DNA of 55,178 nucleotides. It comes from Halothiobacillus sp. GTDB lineage: Bacteria; Pseudomonadota; Gammaproteobacteria; Halothiobacillales; Halothiobacillaceae. The stretch is from contig JAABTF010000002.1 in NCBI GenBank assembly GCA_011389965.1, forward strand, positions 1 through 55,178, in the 5' to 3' direction. This document shows positions 39,286 through 50,916 of this stretch, in pieces. A model generated the notes under the pieces. That model was not told where the DNA came from. It searched no databases and saw nothing but the letters and a program-made list of their open reading frames with translations. The position numbers and the translations under genes are program-made. Positions within the stretch are counted from its first letter, which is position 1. Every line of letters begins with the position of its first letter.

Positions 39286-40413
39286 ATGAGCATGAGTGAC
39301 CCCCAAGCCGCTACCGTCTCCCAACCCACCACGGTCAACGTGGACTTGGGGGAGCGCAGCTATCCGATCTTCATTGCCGCCGGATTGATCGATGGGGATA
39401 CGCTGGCACCCTTCATCCCCTCGGACCGGGCGATCGTGGTCAGCAACACCACCGTCGCGCCCCTGTACGCCGAGCGGTTGATGCGCGCCCTGGAGGCCGC
39501 CGGCAAGCGGGTCGAGCTGCTGGCCCTGCCGGACGGGGAACAGTACAAGAATCTCGAGACACTCGAGCAGGTCTACGATTTTCTGATGGAAAAGCAGGTC
39601 GACCGCAAGACCACCCTGATCGCACTGGGGGGCGGCGTGATCGGCGACCTCACCGGCTTTGCCGCCGCAAGCTTCCAACGCGGGGTGCCCTTCATCCAGG
39701 TGCCCACCACCCTGCTTGCGCAGGTGGACAGCTCGGTGGGCGGCAAGACCGGCATCAACCACCCCCGCGGCAAGAACATGATCGGGGCGTTCTACCAGCC
39801 ACGCTGCGTGTTGGCCGATACCGCCAGCCTCGACACCCTGCCTGATCGCGAGCTTTCCGCCGGACTGGCCGAGGTGATCAAATACGGGCTGCTCTGGGAC
39901 GAGGACTTCCTCGACTGGATCGAGAGCAACATCCAGGCGCTGCGCGCCCGGGACTCCCGGGCCTTGACCGAGGCCATCCGCCAGTCCTGCCTGATCAAGG
40001 CAGAAATCGTCCGCCAGGACGAGCGCGAGGGCGGCATTCGCGCCCTGCTCAACCTGGGCCATACCTTCGGGCACGCCATCGAGGCCGGCATGGGTTACGG
40101 CCGCTGGCTACACGGTGAGGCGGTGGGTGCCGGCATGTGCATGGCCGCCGACCTTTCGCAGCGACTCGGATTGCTCGACGGCGCCGCCTGCCGACGCATC
40201 GAGGCCCTGGTCGCAGCCGCCGGACTGCCTACCCACGCTCCCGCGGAGCTGTCCGCCGGGCGCCTGCGCGAACTGATGGACAGCGACAAGAAAGTGGAGA
40301 ACGGCCGTCTGCGCCTGGTGCTGCTGGGGAGACTGGGCCAGGCCCGCCTGATCGACCGGGTGCCGGAAGATGCCATCATGGCTACCATCCAAACCCTGCG
40401 CTCCACCCATTGA
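39286..40413 (+). CDS. aroB: 3-dehydroquinate synthase
   Basis: AroB cyclises DAHP to 3-dehydroquinate. The 375-aa protein has an N-terminal NAD-binding region ([19 protein letters not shown]), the [19 protein letters not shown] motif (residues about 108-126), [19 protein letters not shown] and the metal His residues in [14 protein letters not shown] and WLHGEAVG. The ATG at 39286 is followed by a second in-frame ATG at 39292. aroK-aroB-damX is a standard gammaproteobacterial order. Confidence 0.97.
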   Translation: MSMSDPQAATVSQPTTVNVDLGERSYPIFIAAGLIDGDTLAPFIPSDRAIVVSNTTVAPLYAERLMRALEAAGKRVELLALPDGEQYKNLETLEQVYDFLMEKQVDRKTTLIALGGGVIGDLTGFAAASFQRGVPFIQVPTTLLAQVDSSVGGKTGINHPRGKNMIGAFYQPRCVLADTASLDTLPDRELSAGLAEVIKYGLLWDEDFLDWIESNIQALRARDSRALTEAIRQSCLIKAEIVRQDEREGGIRALLNLGHTFGHAIEAGMGYGRWLHGEAVGAGMCMAADLSQRLGLLDGAACRRIEALVAAAGLPTHAPAELSAGRLRELMDSDKKVENGRLRLVLLGRLGQARLIDRVPEDAIMATIQTLRSTH

Positions 40414-40449
40414 CCCTCCGGCCAACTGCTTAACGACAAGGAATCAGCC

Positions 40450-41853
40450 ATGACCGACGCGACGGAACACGCCATCGAGCAAGCCGAACGAATCGTCCAG
40501 TACGCCAAATATTCCGACCGATTCATGGTTGTCGAAGGAGACTCGGTTGCCGAGCGGCGCGCCTTCGTCAAGCTCATCGGTCAGAAACTGCCTCGACAAG
40601 TCCGCCCCGTGGTCATGCGAGCCGACGCAGGCAACGGCGCCGACACCCTGATCGAGCAGTTGAGCACTCTGCTGCAGCTCTCGGCGGGCATCGAGAGCAC
40701 CGGCCAGTTGATCACTGCCGCAACGGCCGCCCTAGAAGGCCAGGACCGACTCCTGATCGTCATCGAGAATGCCGATCAGTGGCTGGGTTCGGAGAGCAGC
40801 GACGCCCTTTACGATCTCATCAACCAGGCGCATGACCAGGCCCGCGAGCGCATCCTGTTCCTGCTGGTCGGCTCGGCGGGACTGTGCGAGCGCGTCGAGA
40901 CCGCACAACCTCTCGCCGGCCTGATCGCCGACCTGCATTGCGCCAAGCTGCTAGGCCACGCCCACACGGAGAGCGCTGCCGCAGCAACGGCGGCAGCCCC
41001 CTCCCCGTCGCAGGCCGCCACGACGCCACCCGTCGGACAAGCACCAGACCCCGCAACGGCCCAGCCGACCACATCAGGTCGCCGGCCGATCTGGAGCAAC
41101 CCCACTGTACTGGTCGGCACGGTGGTCGGCATTGCCGTGATCACCGCTGGCGTCTTTGTCTTGCTGAGCCGTTCGGAGGGCCCATCGCAACCGGCACCGA
41201 CAGGCGCTATCACGGCGAGCAGCGAGGAGAACCAAGCCGCAACCATGCAGGGCGAAGGGGAGAACCAACAAACACGCCTGGCCGCCAAGGAAGACGCTCC
41301 CTCGGCCGATGCGAATGAGCAGCCCGCCACCCGGCCGGCCGAGGAAAAGCTCGAGGCACTCGAGCCTTATGCCCTGCCCCCGCACATTCCCTTCCCGCCC
41401 GAAACCGAGCAGGAGGCATCGCAGCCCAGCACGGAGATGGCAAGCGCCGCCTCGACACCCGAGACGTCCGCGTCAACCACCGAAGAAGAGCCCACCCCGG
41501 CCGCAGCCGACACTCGATCGACGACAGTCAACGCCCAAGACGCCGAGGTCGAAAACCCCTGGTTTGCCGACCAGCCTCGCGCTCGGGCCGTCATCCAGTT
41601 GGCCGCCTTTGGCACACTCGATGGGGCCCGCCAGATGATCGAACGGTTTGCCAACCAGGATCTGCCGGCGGCGGAATGGCGCGTTTATACCCAGACGATC
41701 GATGGCAAGAAGCTGTATACCGTGACCTTCGGCGATTACGCCTCCAGCGAACGAGCCCGCCACGCCATCGACCCCCTGCCCGACAATTTACAGGCACTCG
41801 AACCCTACCCGCGCTCCGTCGGCACCATCCAGGATCGCATCGCCGGCGAGTGA
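40450..41853 (+). CDS. damX: DamX-like SPOR domain protein
   Basis: DamX proteins bind septal peptidoglycan through a C-terminal SPOR domain and affect cell division. The 467-aa protein has an N-terminal region resembling AAA ATPases (DRFMVVEGDSVAERRAFVK, LLIVIENADQWLG) but without a canonical Walker A, then an Ala/Pro/Thr-rich linker, one membrane segment (VLVGTVVGIAVITAGVFVLL, residues about 220-239), a long acidic linker, and a SPOR domain (VIQLAAFGTLDGARQMIERF). AAGGAA precedes the ATG. It lies between aroB and gltB as in Pseudomonas. Confidence 0.9.
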   Translation: MTDATEHAIEQAERIVQYAKYSDRFMVVEGDSVAERRAFVKLIGQKLPRQVRPVVMRADAGNGADTLIEQLSTLLQLSAGIESTGQLITAATAALEGQDRLLIVIENADQWLGSESSDALYDLINQAHDQARERILFLLVGSAGLCERVETAQPLAGLIADLHCAKLLGHAHTESAAAATAAAPSPSQAATTPPVGQAPDPATAQPTTSGRRPIWSNPTVLVGTVVGIAVITAGVFVLLSRSEGPSQPAPTGAITASSEENQAATMQGEGENQQTRLAAKEDAPSADANEQPATRPAEEKLEALEPYALPPHIPFPPETEQEASQPSTEMASAASTPETSASTTEEEPTPAAADTRSTTVNAQDAEVENPWFADQPRARAVIQLAAFGTLDGARQMIERFANQDLPAAEWRVYTQTIDGKKLYTVTFGDYASSERARHAIDPLPDNLQALEPYPRSVGTIQDRIAGE

Positions 41854-41880
41854 TCCGACCTGGGCGTGGCTCGCGCCGAT

Positions 41881-41909
41881 TTGCCTGATCCCCGCTGGGC
41901 CGGTAAAAT
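41881..41909 (+). promoter_or_regulatory. Putative sigma-70 promoter of gltB
   Basis: TTGCCT (41881-41886) and TAAAAT (41904-41909) are separated by 17 bp. Transcription would start near 41916, giving a leader of about 160 nt before the gltB ATG at 42075. Confidence 0.6.
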
Positions 41910-41995
41910 TTCGGCCCATTTTGTCCAAATCTCAGCGATGCGGGCACACAACGAACAACGGTCGGCTCTCCTGGCAACCCGCACATTGGGCGCTT

Positions 41996-42044
41996 TTGCC
42001 GGGCCGCCAAGCCGAGAGCGGGACGAGCGTCGCTCGCCCGGCAA
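41996..42044 (+). other. Structured leader of gltB
   Basis: TTGCCGGGC (41996-42004) is exactly complementary to GCCCGGCAA (42036-42044), enclosing a smaller hairpin CGAGC-GTC-GCTCG. The stem ends 30 nt before the start codon. It may be only a strong leader hairpin; no known riboswitch is recognised. Confidence 0.45.
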
Positions 42045-42074
42045 GCCGGAAGAATCCACGAGGTTGCGAAACTC

Positions 42075-45000
42075 ATGAGCCAAGCCCCCACTCAAGGTCT
42101 GTACCACCCCAGCTTCGAGAAAGAGAACTGCGGCTTCGGACTGATCGCCCACATGGACGACCAGGCCAGCCACGGCTTGGTATCGACCGCGATCGGCGCG
42201 CTGGCACGCATGACCCACCGCGGCGGCATCTCCGCCGACGGCAAGTCCGGTGATGGCTGCGGCCTGCTGTTGAAAAAGCCCGACGGCTTCTTCCGCCAGG
42301 CGGCCGCGGATCTGGGCATCGACCTGCCGGAAACCTACGCCGTGGGCGTGGTGTTCTTCAGCCTCGACGAGACCAAGCGTGAACGCGCCCGCGAGGCCCT
42401 GATCGGCGCGATTGCCGAACAAAACCTCAACCTCGCCGGCTGGCGCCAGGTACCGGTCGACCCGTCCGTGCTCGGCCAGATGTCTGCCGACAAGCGCCCC
42501 GAGATCGAGCACCTGTTCGTCACCCCGGCCGAGGATATGGACGAGCGCCAGTTCAATGCCGCCCTGTTCGTCGCACGCCGCGACGCCGAGAACCTGATCC
42601 AGAACGACCCGGACTTCTACATCCCCTCGTTCGCCAGCCAGGTCATCTCCTACAAGGGCCTGCTGATGCCCGAGGACCTGCCGCGCTTCTACCTGGATCT
42701 CAACGACGAGGCCCTGCAGTCCTCGCAGGCCGTCTTCCACCAGCGCTTTTCCACCAACACCTTCCCGGAATGGAAACTCGCTCAGCCGTTCCGCTATCTC
42801 GCCCACAACGGCGAGATCAATACCATCCGCGGCAACCGTAACTGGGCCCTGGCGCGCGCTGCCAAGTTCTCCTCGCCGCTGATCCCGGACATGAACCGCA
42901 TCCAGCCGCTGGTCAACACCACCGGCTCGGACTCGTCGTCCATGGACAACATGCTCGAGGTGCTGATCACCGGTGGGCTGGACATGATCCACGCCATGCG
43001 CCTGATCGTGCCGCCGGCGTGGCAGAACGTCGAGCACATGGACGCCGATCTGCGCGCGTTCTATGAATTCAACTCCCTGCACATGGAGCCGTGGGACGGC
43101 CCGGCCGGCATCGTCATGTCCGATGGACGGTTCGTCGCCTGCGCCATGGACCGCAATGGCCTGCGCCCGGCCCGCTGGGTAATCACCAAGGACCGCCACA
43201 TCACGCTCGCCTCCGAGATCGGTGTCTGGGACTACGATCCGGCGGACGTGGTGCAAAAGGGGCGTGTGCGTCCGGGCCAGATGGTTGCCGTCGACACCGC
43301 CGAGGGCAAGTTGATGCTGCCGCCGGATATCGATGGCCAACTCAAGACCCGCAAGCCGTACCGCCAGTGGCTTCGCGAACAGTCGGTCCGACTGAAAAAC
43401 TCGGTCACCGACGAGGAAGTCCTGTCCCTGGAACCGATGGACGACGACACGGTACGTACTTACGAGAAGGCTTTCCTGCTGTCCTTCGAGGAGCGCGACC
43501 AGATCATCCGCGTGCTGGCAGAAAATGGCCAGGAAGCCATCGGCTCGATGGGCGACGACACCCCCATGGCCGTGCTGTCACAGACACAGCGCTCGCTGTT
43601 CGACTACTTCCGCCAGCAGTTCGCCCAAGTAACCAACCCGCCGATCGATCCGCTGCGCGAGGCAGTGGTCATGTCGCTGGAAACCCTGATCGGCCGCGAG
43701 CGCAACGTCTTCGAGGAAACCCCGGAACACGCCCATCGCGTGCAGTTGGAAAGCCCGATCCTCACCCCGGCCCGCTTCGAGGCGCTGACCCGACTGGCCG
43801 ACACCGAGTTCGCCTCGCAGCGCATCGATCTCAATTACCGGCCCGAGGAAGGGCTGGAGGCCGCCGTCCGCCGCATCACCGACGAGGCCGTGGCCGCCGT
43901 TAAGGGCGAGCATGTCGTGCTGGTGCTCTCCGACCGCGACATTGCCGCCGACCGCCTGCCGGTACACGCCCTGCTGGCCACCGGCGCGGTCCATCACCGC
44001 CTGATCCGTGAAGGCCTGCGTACCGACGCCAACATCGTGGTGGAGACCGCCAGCGCGCGGGATCCGCACCAGAACGCGGTACTGATCGGCTACGGTGCGA
44101 CCGCCGTCTTCCCGTACCTGGCGTTCGAAAGCATCAACGACATGCGCCGGCGCAACCAGGTCGACGTCAAGCAGGCCAGCACGCTGGCCAGCAACTACGT
44201 CAAGGGCATCAACAAGGGCCTGAAGAAGATCCTGTCGAAGATGGGCATCTCCTCGGTCGCGAGCTACCGCGGGGCGCAGCTGTTCGAGATCATCGGCCTG
44301 GCCGACGAGGTGGTCGATCTCTGCTTCAAGGACACCACCAGCCGCGTGGCCGGCGCCCACTTCAGCGACCTGGAGGCCGATCAGAAAATCCTGACCAAGG
44401 AGGCCTTCATCAAGCGCAAGCTGCCGCGTCAGGGCGGCCTGTTGAAGTACATCGACGGTGGCGAATATCACGCCTACAACCCCGACGTAGTCCAGACCCT
44501 GCAAAAGGCCGTCAAGGAAGACGACTACCACGCTTGGGAGGAGTACGCGTCCTACGTCAACGAGCGCCCGGTGGCCGCCTTCCGTGACATGTTCCATCTC
44601 AAGGGCGATGCCAAGGCGATTCCTCTCGACGAGGTCGAGCCGATCGAGTCGATCGTCTCGCGTTTCGACTCGGCCGGCATGAGCCTCGGCGCCCTCTCTC
44701 CGGAGGCCCACGAGACCATCGCCGAGGCGATGAACCGGCTAGGTGCGCGCTCGAACTCTGGTGAAGGCGGCGAAGACCCGGCCCGTTTCGGCACGCCGAA
44801 GATGAGCAAGATCAAGCAGATCGCCTCGGGCCGCTTCGGCGTCACGCCGCACTACCTGGTCAACGCCGAGGTACTGCAGATCAAGGTCGCCCAGGGCGCC
44901 AAGCCCGGCGAAGGCGGTCAGCTGCCCGGCCACAAGGTCGACGAGTTCATCGGTCGGTTGCGGTATGCCCGTCCGGGCGTGGCGCTGATCTCGCCGCCGC

Positions 45001-46538
45001 CGCACCACGACATCTACTCGATCGAGGATCTGGCCCAGCTGATCTTCGACCTCAAACAGACCAACCCGCAGGCACTCGTCTCGGTCAAGCTGGTCTCCGA
45101 GCCGGGCGTGGGCACGGTCGCCGCCGGCGTTGCCAAGGCCTATGCCGACCTGATCACCATCTCCGGCTACGATGGCGGCACCGGCGCGAGCCCGATGACC
45201 TCGGTCAAGTATGCCGGCAGCCCATGGGAGCTAGGCCTGACCGAGGCGCACCAGACCCTGCGCGCCAACGACCTGCGCGACAAGGTCCGCCTGCAGACCG
45301 ACGGCGGCCTCAAGACCGGTCTCGACGTGGTCAAGGCCGCGATCCTGGGCGCTGAGAGCTTCGGCTTCGGCACCGGTCCGATGATCGCCATCGGCTGCAA
45401 GTACCTGCGCATCTGTCACCTGAACAACTGCGCTACCGGCGTGGCCACGCAGAACAAGGTACTGCGCCTGGAGCACTTCAAGGGTGAGGTCGACAAGCTG
45501 GTCAACTACTTCCGCTTCATCGCCGAAGAGGCCCGCCACCTGATGGCCAGCGTGGGCGTGCGCTCGATCGAGGAGTTGATCGGTCGCACCGACCTGTTCG
45601 AGTTGCGTGAGCCGGCCACCGACAAGCAGCGCCACCTGGACCTGTCCAAGCTGCTCTCGGATGCGGGCATGACCTCGGACACGCCCAACTGCTGCGTCGC
45701 GCCGCAGAACGACCCGCACGACAAGGGCCTGCTGGCCGAGAAGATCGTCAAGGACGTCATGCCGGCGATCGAAGGCAAGACCGGCGGGGAGTACAGTTAC
45801 CCGATCCGCAACACCGATCGTTCCATTGGGGCGCGGGTCTCCGGCGAGATCGCCCGCCGCCACGGCAACCAGGGCATGAACGATCACCCGATCAAGCTCC
45901 GCTTCACCGGCATCGCGGGGCAGAGTTTCGGCGTGTTCAATGCCGGCGGGCTGCATCTGGAGCTCGAGGGCGATGCCAACGACTACGTCGGCAAGGGCAT
46001 GGCCGGTGGCGAGATCGTCATCTACCCGCCCAAGGGCAGCACCTTCGCCTCTTCGGACACCCCGATCATCGGCAACACCTGCCTGTACGGCGCGACCAAC
46101 GGCAAGCTGTACGCCGCAGGCCAGGCCGGCGAGCGCTTCGGCGTGCGCAACTCGGGCGCCCAGGCGGTGGTCGAGGGCTGCGGCGATCACGGTTGCGAGT
46201 ACATGACCGGCGGGGTGGCCACCATCCTCGGCAACACCGGCATCAACTTCGGTGCCGGCATGACCGGTGGCTTTGCCTATGTGCTCGACGAGACCAATGA
46301 CTTCGTCGACCGCTACAACCACGAACTGGTCGACATCCACCGCCTGCAGGCCGCCGAACTCGAGTCGCACCGCCAGCACCTGCGCGCGATTCTCGAGGAG
46401 CATGCCCGCCGCACCGACAGCGCTCGGGCCCACGAGATCCTGGCGGACTTCGATGCCTTCCTGCAACGCTTCTGGTTGGTCAAGCCCAAGGCGATGGAGA
46501 TTGGTGACCTGCTCGATCTGCTTAACAAAGCGGCGTAA
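42075..46538 (+). CDS. gltB: Glutamate synthase (NADPH) large subunit
   Basis: GltB makes glutamate from glutamine and 2-oxoglutarate. The 1487-aa protein has an N-terminal amidotransferase whose catalytic Cys is residue 19 ([13 protein letters not shown]), so 18 residues would be removed. The FMN synthase domain ([30 protein letters not shown]) and the 3Fe-4S motif [12 protein letters not shown] follow, and the C-terminal beta-helix has repeated GxxG-type turns ([16 protein letters not shown]). A terminator lies downstream, and dnaG, not gltD, is the next gene. Confidence 0.98.
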   Translation: MSQAPTQGLYHPSFEKENCGFGLIAHMDDQASHGLVSTAIGALARMTHRGGISADGKSGDGCGLLLKKPDGFFRQAAADLGIDLPETYAVGVVFFSLDETKRERAREALIGAIAEQNLNLAGWRQVPVDPSVLGQMSADKRPEIEHLFVTPAEDMDERQFNAALFVARRDAENLIQNDPDFYIPSFASQVISYKGLLMPEDLPRFYLDLNDEALQSSQAVFHQRFSTNTFPEWKLAQPFRYLAHNGEINTIRGNRNWALARAAKFSSPLIPDMNRIQPLVNTTGSDSSSMDNMLEVLITGGLDMIHAMRLIVPPAWQNVEHMDADLRAFYEFNSLHMEPWDGPAGIVMSDGRFVACAMDRNGLRPARWVITKDRHITLASEIGVWDYDPADVVQKGRVRPGQMVAVDTAEGKLMLPPDIDGQLKTRKPYRQWLREQSVRLKNSVTDEEVLSLEPMDDDTVRTYEKAFLLSFEERDQIIRVLAENGQEAIGSMGDDTPMAVLSQTQRSLFDYFRQQFAQVTNPPIDPLREAVVMSLETLIGRERNVFEETPEHAHRVQLESPILTPARFEALTRLADTEFASQRIDLNYRPEEGLEAAVRRITDEAVAAVKGEHVVLVLSDRDIAADRLPVHALLATGAVHHRLIREGLRTDANIVVETASARDPHQNAVLIGYGATAVFPYLAFESINDMRRRNQVDVKQASTLASNYVKGINKGLKKILSKMGISSVASYRGAQLFEIIGLADEVVDLCFKDTTSRVAGAHFSDLEADQKILTKEAFIKRKLPRQGGLLKYIDGGEYHAYNPDVVQTLQKAVKEDDYHAWEEYASYVNERPVAAFRDMFHLKGDAKAIPLDEVEPIESIVSRFDSAGMSLGALSPEAHETIAEAMNRLGARSNSGEGGEDPARFGTPKMSKIKQIASGRFGVTPHYLVNAEVLQIKVAQGAKPGEGGQLPGHKVDEFIGRLRYARPGVALISPPPHHDIYSIEDLAQLIFDLKQTNPQALVSVKLVSEPGVGTVAAGVAKAYADLITISGYDGGTGASPMTSVKYAGSPWELGLTEAHQTLRANDLRDKVRLQTDGGLKTGLDVVKAAILGAESFGFGTGPMIAIGCKYLRICHLNNCATGVATQNKVLRLEHFKGEVDKLVNYFRFIAEEARHLMASVGVRSIEELIGRTDLFELREPATDKQRHLDLSKLLSDAGMTSDTPNCCVAPQNDPHDKGLLAEKIVKDVMPAIEGKTGGEYSYPIRNTDRSIGARVSGEIARRHGNQGMNDHPIKLRFTGIAGQSFGVFNAGGLHLELEGDANDYVGKGMAGGEIVIYPPKGSTFASSDTPIIGNTCLYGATNGKLYAAGQAGERFGVRNSGAQAVVEGCGDHGCEYMTGGVATILGNTGINFGAGMTGGFAYVLDETNDFVDRYNHELVDIHRLQAAELESHRQHLRAILEEHARRTDSARAHEILADFDAFLQRFWLVKPKAMEIGDLLDLLNKAA

Positions 46539-46579
46539 GGCCATGCGCGGGTCGGGCCACGCTCGAGCCGTCGTGCAAA

Positions 46580-46620
46580 CGGGACCGGCCACCCTTCCCG
46601 GGGCGGCCGGTCCCGTCGTT
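46580..46620 (+). terminator. Intrinsic terminator after gltB
   Basis: CGGGACCGGCC (46580-46590) pairs exactly with GGCCGGTCCCG (46605-46615), an 11-bp stem with a 14-nt loop, followed by TCGTTT. It lies 41 bp after the gltB stop. The T-run is short. Confidence 0.75.
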
Positions 46621-46658
46621 TCCGGTGCTCGGATGAGTGACAAGGACACCCCATCGCC

Positions 46659-48284
46659 ATGAGCCGTATTCCAGAAGCATTCGTCGAGGAAGTCGTCACG
46701 CGCTCGGACATCGTCGAGGTGATCGGAGCGCGTGTGCCTTTGAAGAAAAAGGGCAAGGAATTCGCTGCCTGCTGTCCCTTCCACCAGGAAAAGACCCCCT
46801 CGTTCTACGTCACCCCCGACAAGCAGTTCTATCACTGCTTCGGCTGCGGGGCGCACGGGAACGTAGTGGGTTTCCTGATGGAATACGACCACCTCGACTT
46901 TCCGACCGCGATCGAACACCTGGCCGGACGGCTGGGGCTGGAGATCCCGCGTGAGAAGGGCGACCAGGAAAAGCTCGACCGTATCGGACGGCTTCGTCAG
47001 GTCACGGCCACGGCGGCCGACTGGTTTCGCGGCAACCTGCGTTCGCATCCCGAGGCGATCGACTTTCTCAAGCAACGGGGACTGACCGGCGAGACCGCCG
47101 CCCGTTTTGCCCTGGGCTTCGCTCCCCCCGGCAACCATCTCGAGTCGGCCTTGGGGAGCAAGGCGAGCGGGGAGGAATTGGTGGCCACCGGGCTGCTGGT
47201 CGAACGCGATGACGGCCAGCGCTATGACCGCTTTCGCGCCCGGGTAATCTTTCCCATCCGGGATCCGCGCGGCCACGTCATCGGTTTCGGTGGCCGGGTG
47301 ATCGGAGCGGGCGAGCCCAAATACCTCAATTCGCCCGAAACCGAACTGTTCCACAAGGGCCAGGGCGTCTACGGCCTGTACGAGTCACGCCGCGTCGATC
47401 AGCGCCCCGAGGCCCTGCTGGTGGTCGAGGGCTACATGGACGTGATCCTGCTCGCCCAATACGGCATCCCTCATGTCGTCGCCACGCTGGGCACCGCCAC
47501 CACCACCGAACAGCTCGACCTGCTGTACCGGCAGACCGATCGGCTGGTTTTCTGCTTCGATGGCGACTCGGCCGGCCGCCGGGCGGCGGTCAAGGCGCTC
47601 CAGGTCGCCCTGCCGCTGCTGCAGGACGGACGGGACCTGCGCTTTGCCTTCCTCCCCGAGGGGGAAGATCCCGACAGCTTCGTTCAAGCCAATGGCCGCG
47701 ACGGTTTCCAGCGCTTCGTCGAGCACAATGCACTTGGATTCGACCGCTTTCTGACGCTGCATCTGGACGAGGCGACCCCCTCCGACGACACCGCGGCGCG
47801 TGCACGCAAGAACAAGCAGGCCCACCAGTTGATCGAACGCATGCCCCAGGGAAGCCTGCGCCGCCTGACCGCCCGGCAGGTCGACCGGCACCACGGCCTG
47901 TTCGGTCGCCCCATGCGCGAGCAGCCAGCCGCGCCGGGCCCCACCGCTGCACGACGCCCACCGCCCCAACGATCGGAAGAGCTGGCCCTGCTGCATCTGC
48001 TGCTGGAGCACCCCCACCTGACCGAGCGGGTCCGATCGCCCGACGTTTGGCACGCGGGCACCCCGCCGGCCGTGATCGAGCGACTGCTGGCCGACGCCTT
48101 AACCGAGGCGGATCGACTCGCCGCAGCAGAGCAACGCATCGTCGGTATTGAAAACCCGGAAATCGCCGCCACCATGTTGAGCGACATCCTGGAAAAGCGC
48201 CGACAACGGCAGGTACTGGTGGAAAAGAAACGCCGCCAGCGATCCGGACTGGCCGGAGAGGAAAACGGGCAGGATTCCCCCTGA
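46659..48284 (+). CDS. dnaG: DNA primase
   Basis: DnaG makes RNA primers at the replication fork. The 541-aa protein has the zinc-binding motif [11 protein letters not shown] with [15 protein letters not shown] (residues about 40-72), the TOPRIM core [18 protein letters not shown] (residues about 255) and [16 protein letters not shown]. It is somewhat shorter than the 581-aa E. coli enzyme, and the C-terminal helicase-binding region is divergent but present. It begins 120 bp after gltB across the terminator and is followed by rpoD. Confidence 0.97.
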   Translation: MSRIPEAFVEEVVTRSDIVEVIGARVPLKKKGKEFAACCPFHQEKTPSFYVTPDKQFYHCFGCGAHGNVVGFLMEYDHLDFPTAIEHLAGRLGLEIPREKGDQEKLDRIGRLRQVTATAADWFRGNLRSHPEAIDFLKQRGLTGETAARFALGFAPPGNHLESALGSKASGEELVATGLLVERDDGQRYDRFRARVIFPIRDPRGHVIGFGGRVIGAGEPKYLNSPETELFHKGQGVYGLYESRRVDQRPEALLVVEGYMDVILLAQYGIPHVVATLGTATTTEQLDLLYRQTDRLVFCFDGDSAGRRAAVKALQVALPLLQDGRDLRFAFLPEGEDPDSFVQANGRDGFQRFVEHNALGFDRFLTLHLDEATPSDDTAARARKNKQAHQLIERMPQGSLRRLTARQVDRHHGLFGRPMREQPAAPGPTAARRPPPQRSEELALLHLLLEHPHLTERVRSPDVWHAGTPPAVIERLLADALTEADRLAAAEQRIVGIENPEIAATMLSDILEKRRQRQVLVEKKRRQRSGLAGEENGQDSP

Positions 48285-48324
48285 GTCGATAAAAGCGACT
48301 AGGGCGGGGACATACCTCGGCCCT
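48284..48324 (+). terminator. Possible weak terminator after dnaG
   Basis: Two small hairpins follow the dnaG stop: AGTCG-ATAAAAG-CGACT (48284-48300) and AGGGC/GCCCT (48301-48324) followed by TTCCCC. There is no good U-run. They would at most attenuate dnaG transcription ahead of the rpoD promoter. Confidence 0.35.
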
Positions 48325-48388
48325 TTCCCCCACGCTCTCTCGGGGCGGACGAACCAGCGCGCTCAACCGGGCAAGGAGCGGCCTTCGA

Positions 48389-48417
48389 TGGACGAAATGG
48401 CCGCCAGACGGTATAAT
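48389..48417 (+). promoter_or_regulatory. Putative rpoD promoter
   Basis: TGGACG (48389-48394) and a perfect TATAAT (48412-48417) are separated by 17 bp. Transcription would begin near 48424, about 207 nt before the rpoD start codon. Confidence 0.6.
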
Positions 48418-48423
48418 TCCGTG

Positions 48424-48630
48424 TTCCCCAACGGGAAAGCCTGCGAAGCAGACCGGTCCAGTGACCGTCTCCCGGGCCTTCCCCACGCGAGGCCCGGACG
48501 TCTCCTCGCGCAGCCAGACACAAGCGATGTCGGCCATCCGGCTCCCCGGAGTGGCCATTCCAAGCGCCCGCACAATCGCGGCGCGAGGATCCGACGTTTT
48601 CACCGAATTGCCAAAGCAGGTTTCACGCCG
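48424..48630 (+). other. Structured 5' leader of rpoD with mutually exclusive hairpins
   Basis: The leader can form an outer stem CGGGA/TCCCG (48432-48436 with 48470-48474) enclosing two hairpins, CTGC-GAA-GCAG (48441-48451) and CGGTC-CAGT-GACCG (48454-48467), like a three-way junction. Its 3' arm overlaps a second perfect stem, CCGGGCCT/AGGCCCGG (48472-48479 with 48490-48497). That stem overlaps a third, CGCGAGG/CCTCGCG (48486-48492 with 48504-48510). A second CGCGAGG is at 48582-48588. A fourth hairpin, GGCCATCCGG with CCGGA-G-TGGCC, is at 48532-48556. No known RNA family is recognised. Confidence 0.5.
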
Positions 48631-50445
<1,815 letters not shown>

Positions 50446-50454
50446 TCATGTCCA

Positions 50455-50493
50455 GGCCGGCTCTCCGCCGGCCTTCAATGGCCAACCGGCCAT
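50455..50493 (+). terminator. Double hairpin after rpoD
   Basis: GGCCGGC-TCTCC-GCCGGCC (50455-50473) and ATGGCC-AACC-GGCCAT (50478-50493) follow the rpoD stop. Neither is followed by a U-run. They may be processing or partial termination signals between rpoD and the tRNA gene. Confidence 0.4.
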
Positions 50494-50499
50494 CAATCC

Positions 50500-50576
50500 G
50501 GGCCCATAGCTCAGCTGGTTAGAGCAGTCGACTCATAATCGATTGGTCGCAGGTTCAAGTCCTGCTGGGCCCACCA
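50500..50576 (+). tRNA. tRNA-Ile2 (anticodon CAU, read AUA after lysidine modification)
   Basis: The 77-nt cloverleaf has a 7-bp acceptor stem GGGCCCA/TGGGCCC, the TAGCTCAGCTGGTTAGAGC D-arm, anticodon stem GTCGA/TCGAT with loop CTCATAA (anticodon CAT at 50534-50536), the GGTTCAAGTCC T-arm and an encoded CCA. The CTCATAATCG-TTGGTCG region resembles bacterial tRNA-Ile2 rather than elongator or initiator tRNA-Met, so C34 should be modified to lysidine by TilS. It lies 54 bp after rpoD. Confidence 0.88.
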
Positions 50577-50804
50577 CTTCCTCCGGTCGTGCTGAACCTC
50601 AGCGGACTATTCCGGCCCGAAATCCCAGATTTCGGTCGCTCCAGCGGCGCGAAGCGATGCTTCGCCCAAATGCCGCTTACGCCCTGCTGGGCCCACCACT
50701 TCCTCCGGTCGTGCTGAACCTCAGCGGACTATTCCGGCCCGAAATCCCAGATTTCGGTCGCTCCAGCGGCGGGGAGCAATGCTTGACCTCGATGCCGCTT
50801 TCGG
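50561..50804 (+). repeat. 122-bp tandem repeat that includes the tRNA-Ile2 3' end
   Basis: The 89 bases from 50561 to 50649 recur exactly at 50683-50771, then identity decays but the outer arms AGCGGC and GCCGCT are kept. Each copy starts with the last 16 nt of the tRNA (CCTGCTGGGCCCACCA). Inside are hairpins GCTGA-ACC-TCAGC, CCGAAATC-CCA-GATTTCGG and, in copy 1, GCGAAGC-GAT-GCTTCGC nested in AGCGGC/GCCGCT. No open frame of note is in the repeat. Confidence 0.92.
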
Positions 50805-50807
50805 CCG

Positions 50808-50816
50808 TGTTACACT
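50808..50816 (+). promoter_or_regulatory. Putative extended -10 promoter for glycerate kinase
   Basis: TGTTACACT (TACACT at 50811-50816 preceded by TGT) resembles an extended -10 element about 100 bp upstream of the glycerate kinase ATG. A TTGACC at 50783-50788 is 22 bp away, too far for a normal -35. It lies right after the second repeat copy. Confidence 0.35.
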
Positions 50817-50916
50817 CCGTATTTCACGCTATCCTCCCAATGCCTCGACACAGAAAAGGTCTGTTGACCCACCAAGAATCAGTCTTGACCTTTGTTGCCG
50901 ATCACACGGGAGTCTT

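Noticed and set aside
45231-47354. 707-codon minus-strand open frame opposite gltB and dnaG
   Set aside because: It is antisense to conserved gltB and dnaG and crosses the gltB terminator, with no recognisable domain.
50534-50536. Calling the CAT anticodon tRNA a tRNA-Met
   Set aside because: The anticodon-arm and flanking sequence resemble tRNA-Ile2, and neither the initiator C1-A72 mismatch nor the elongator tRNA-Met body is present.
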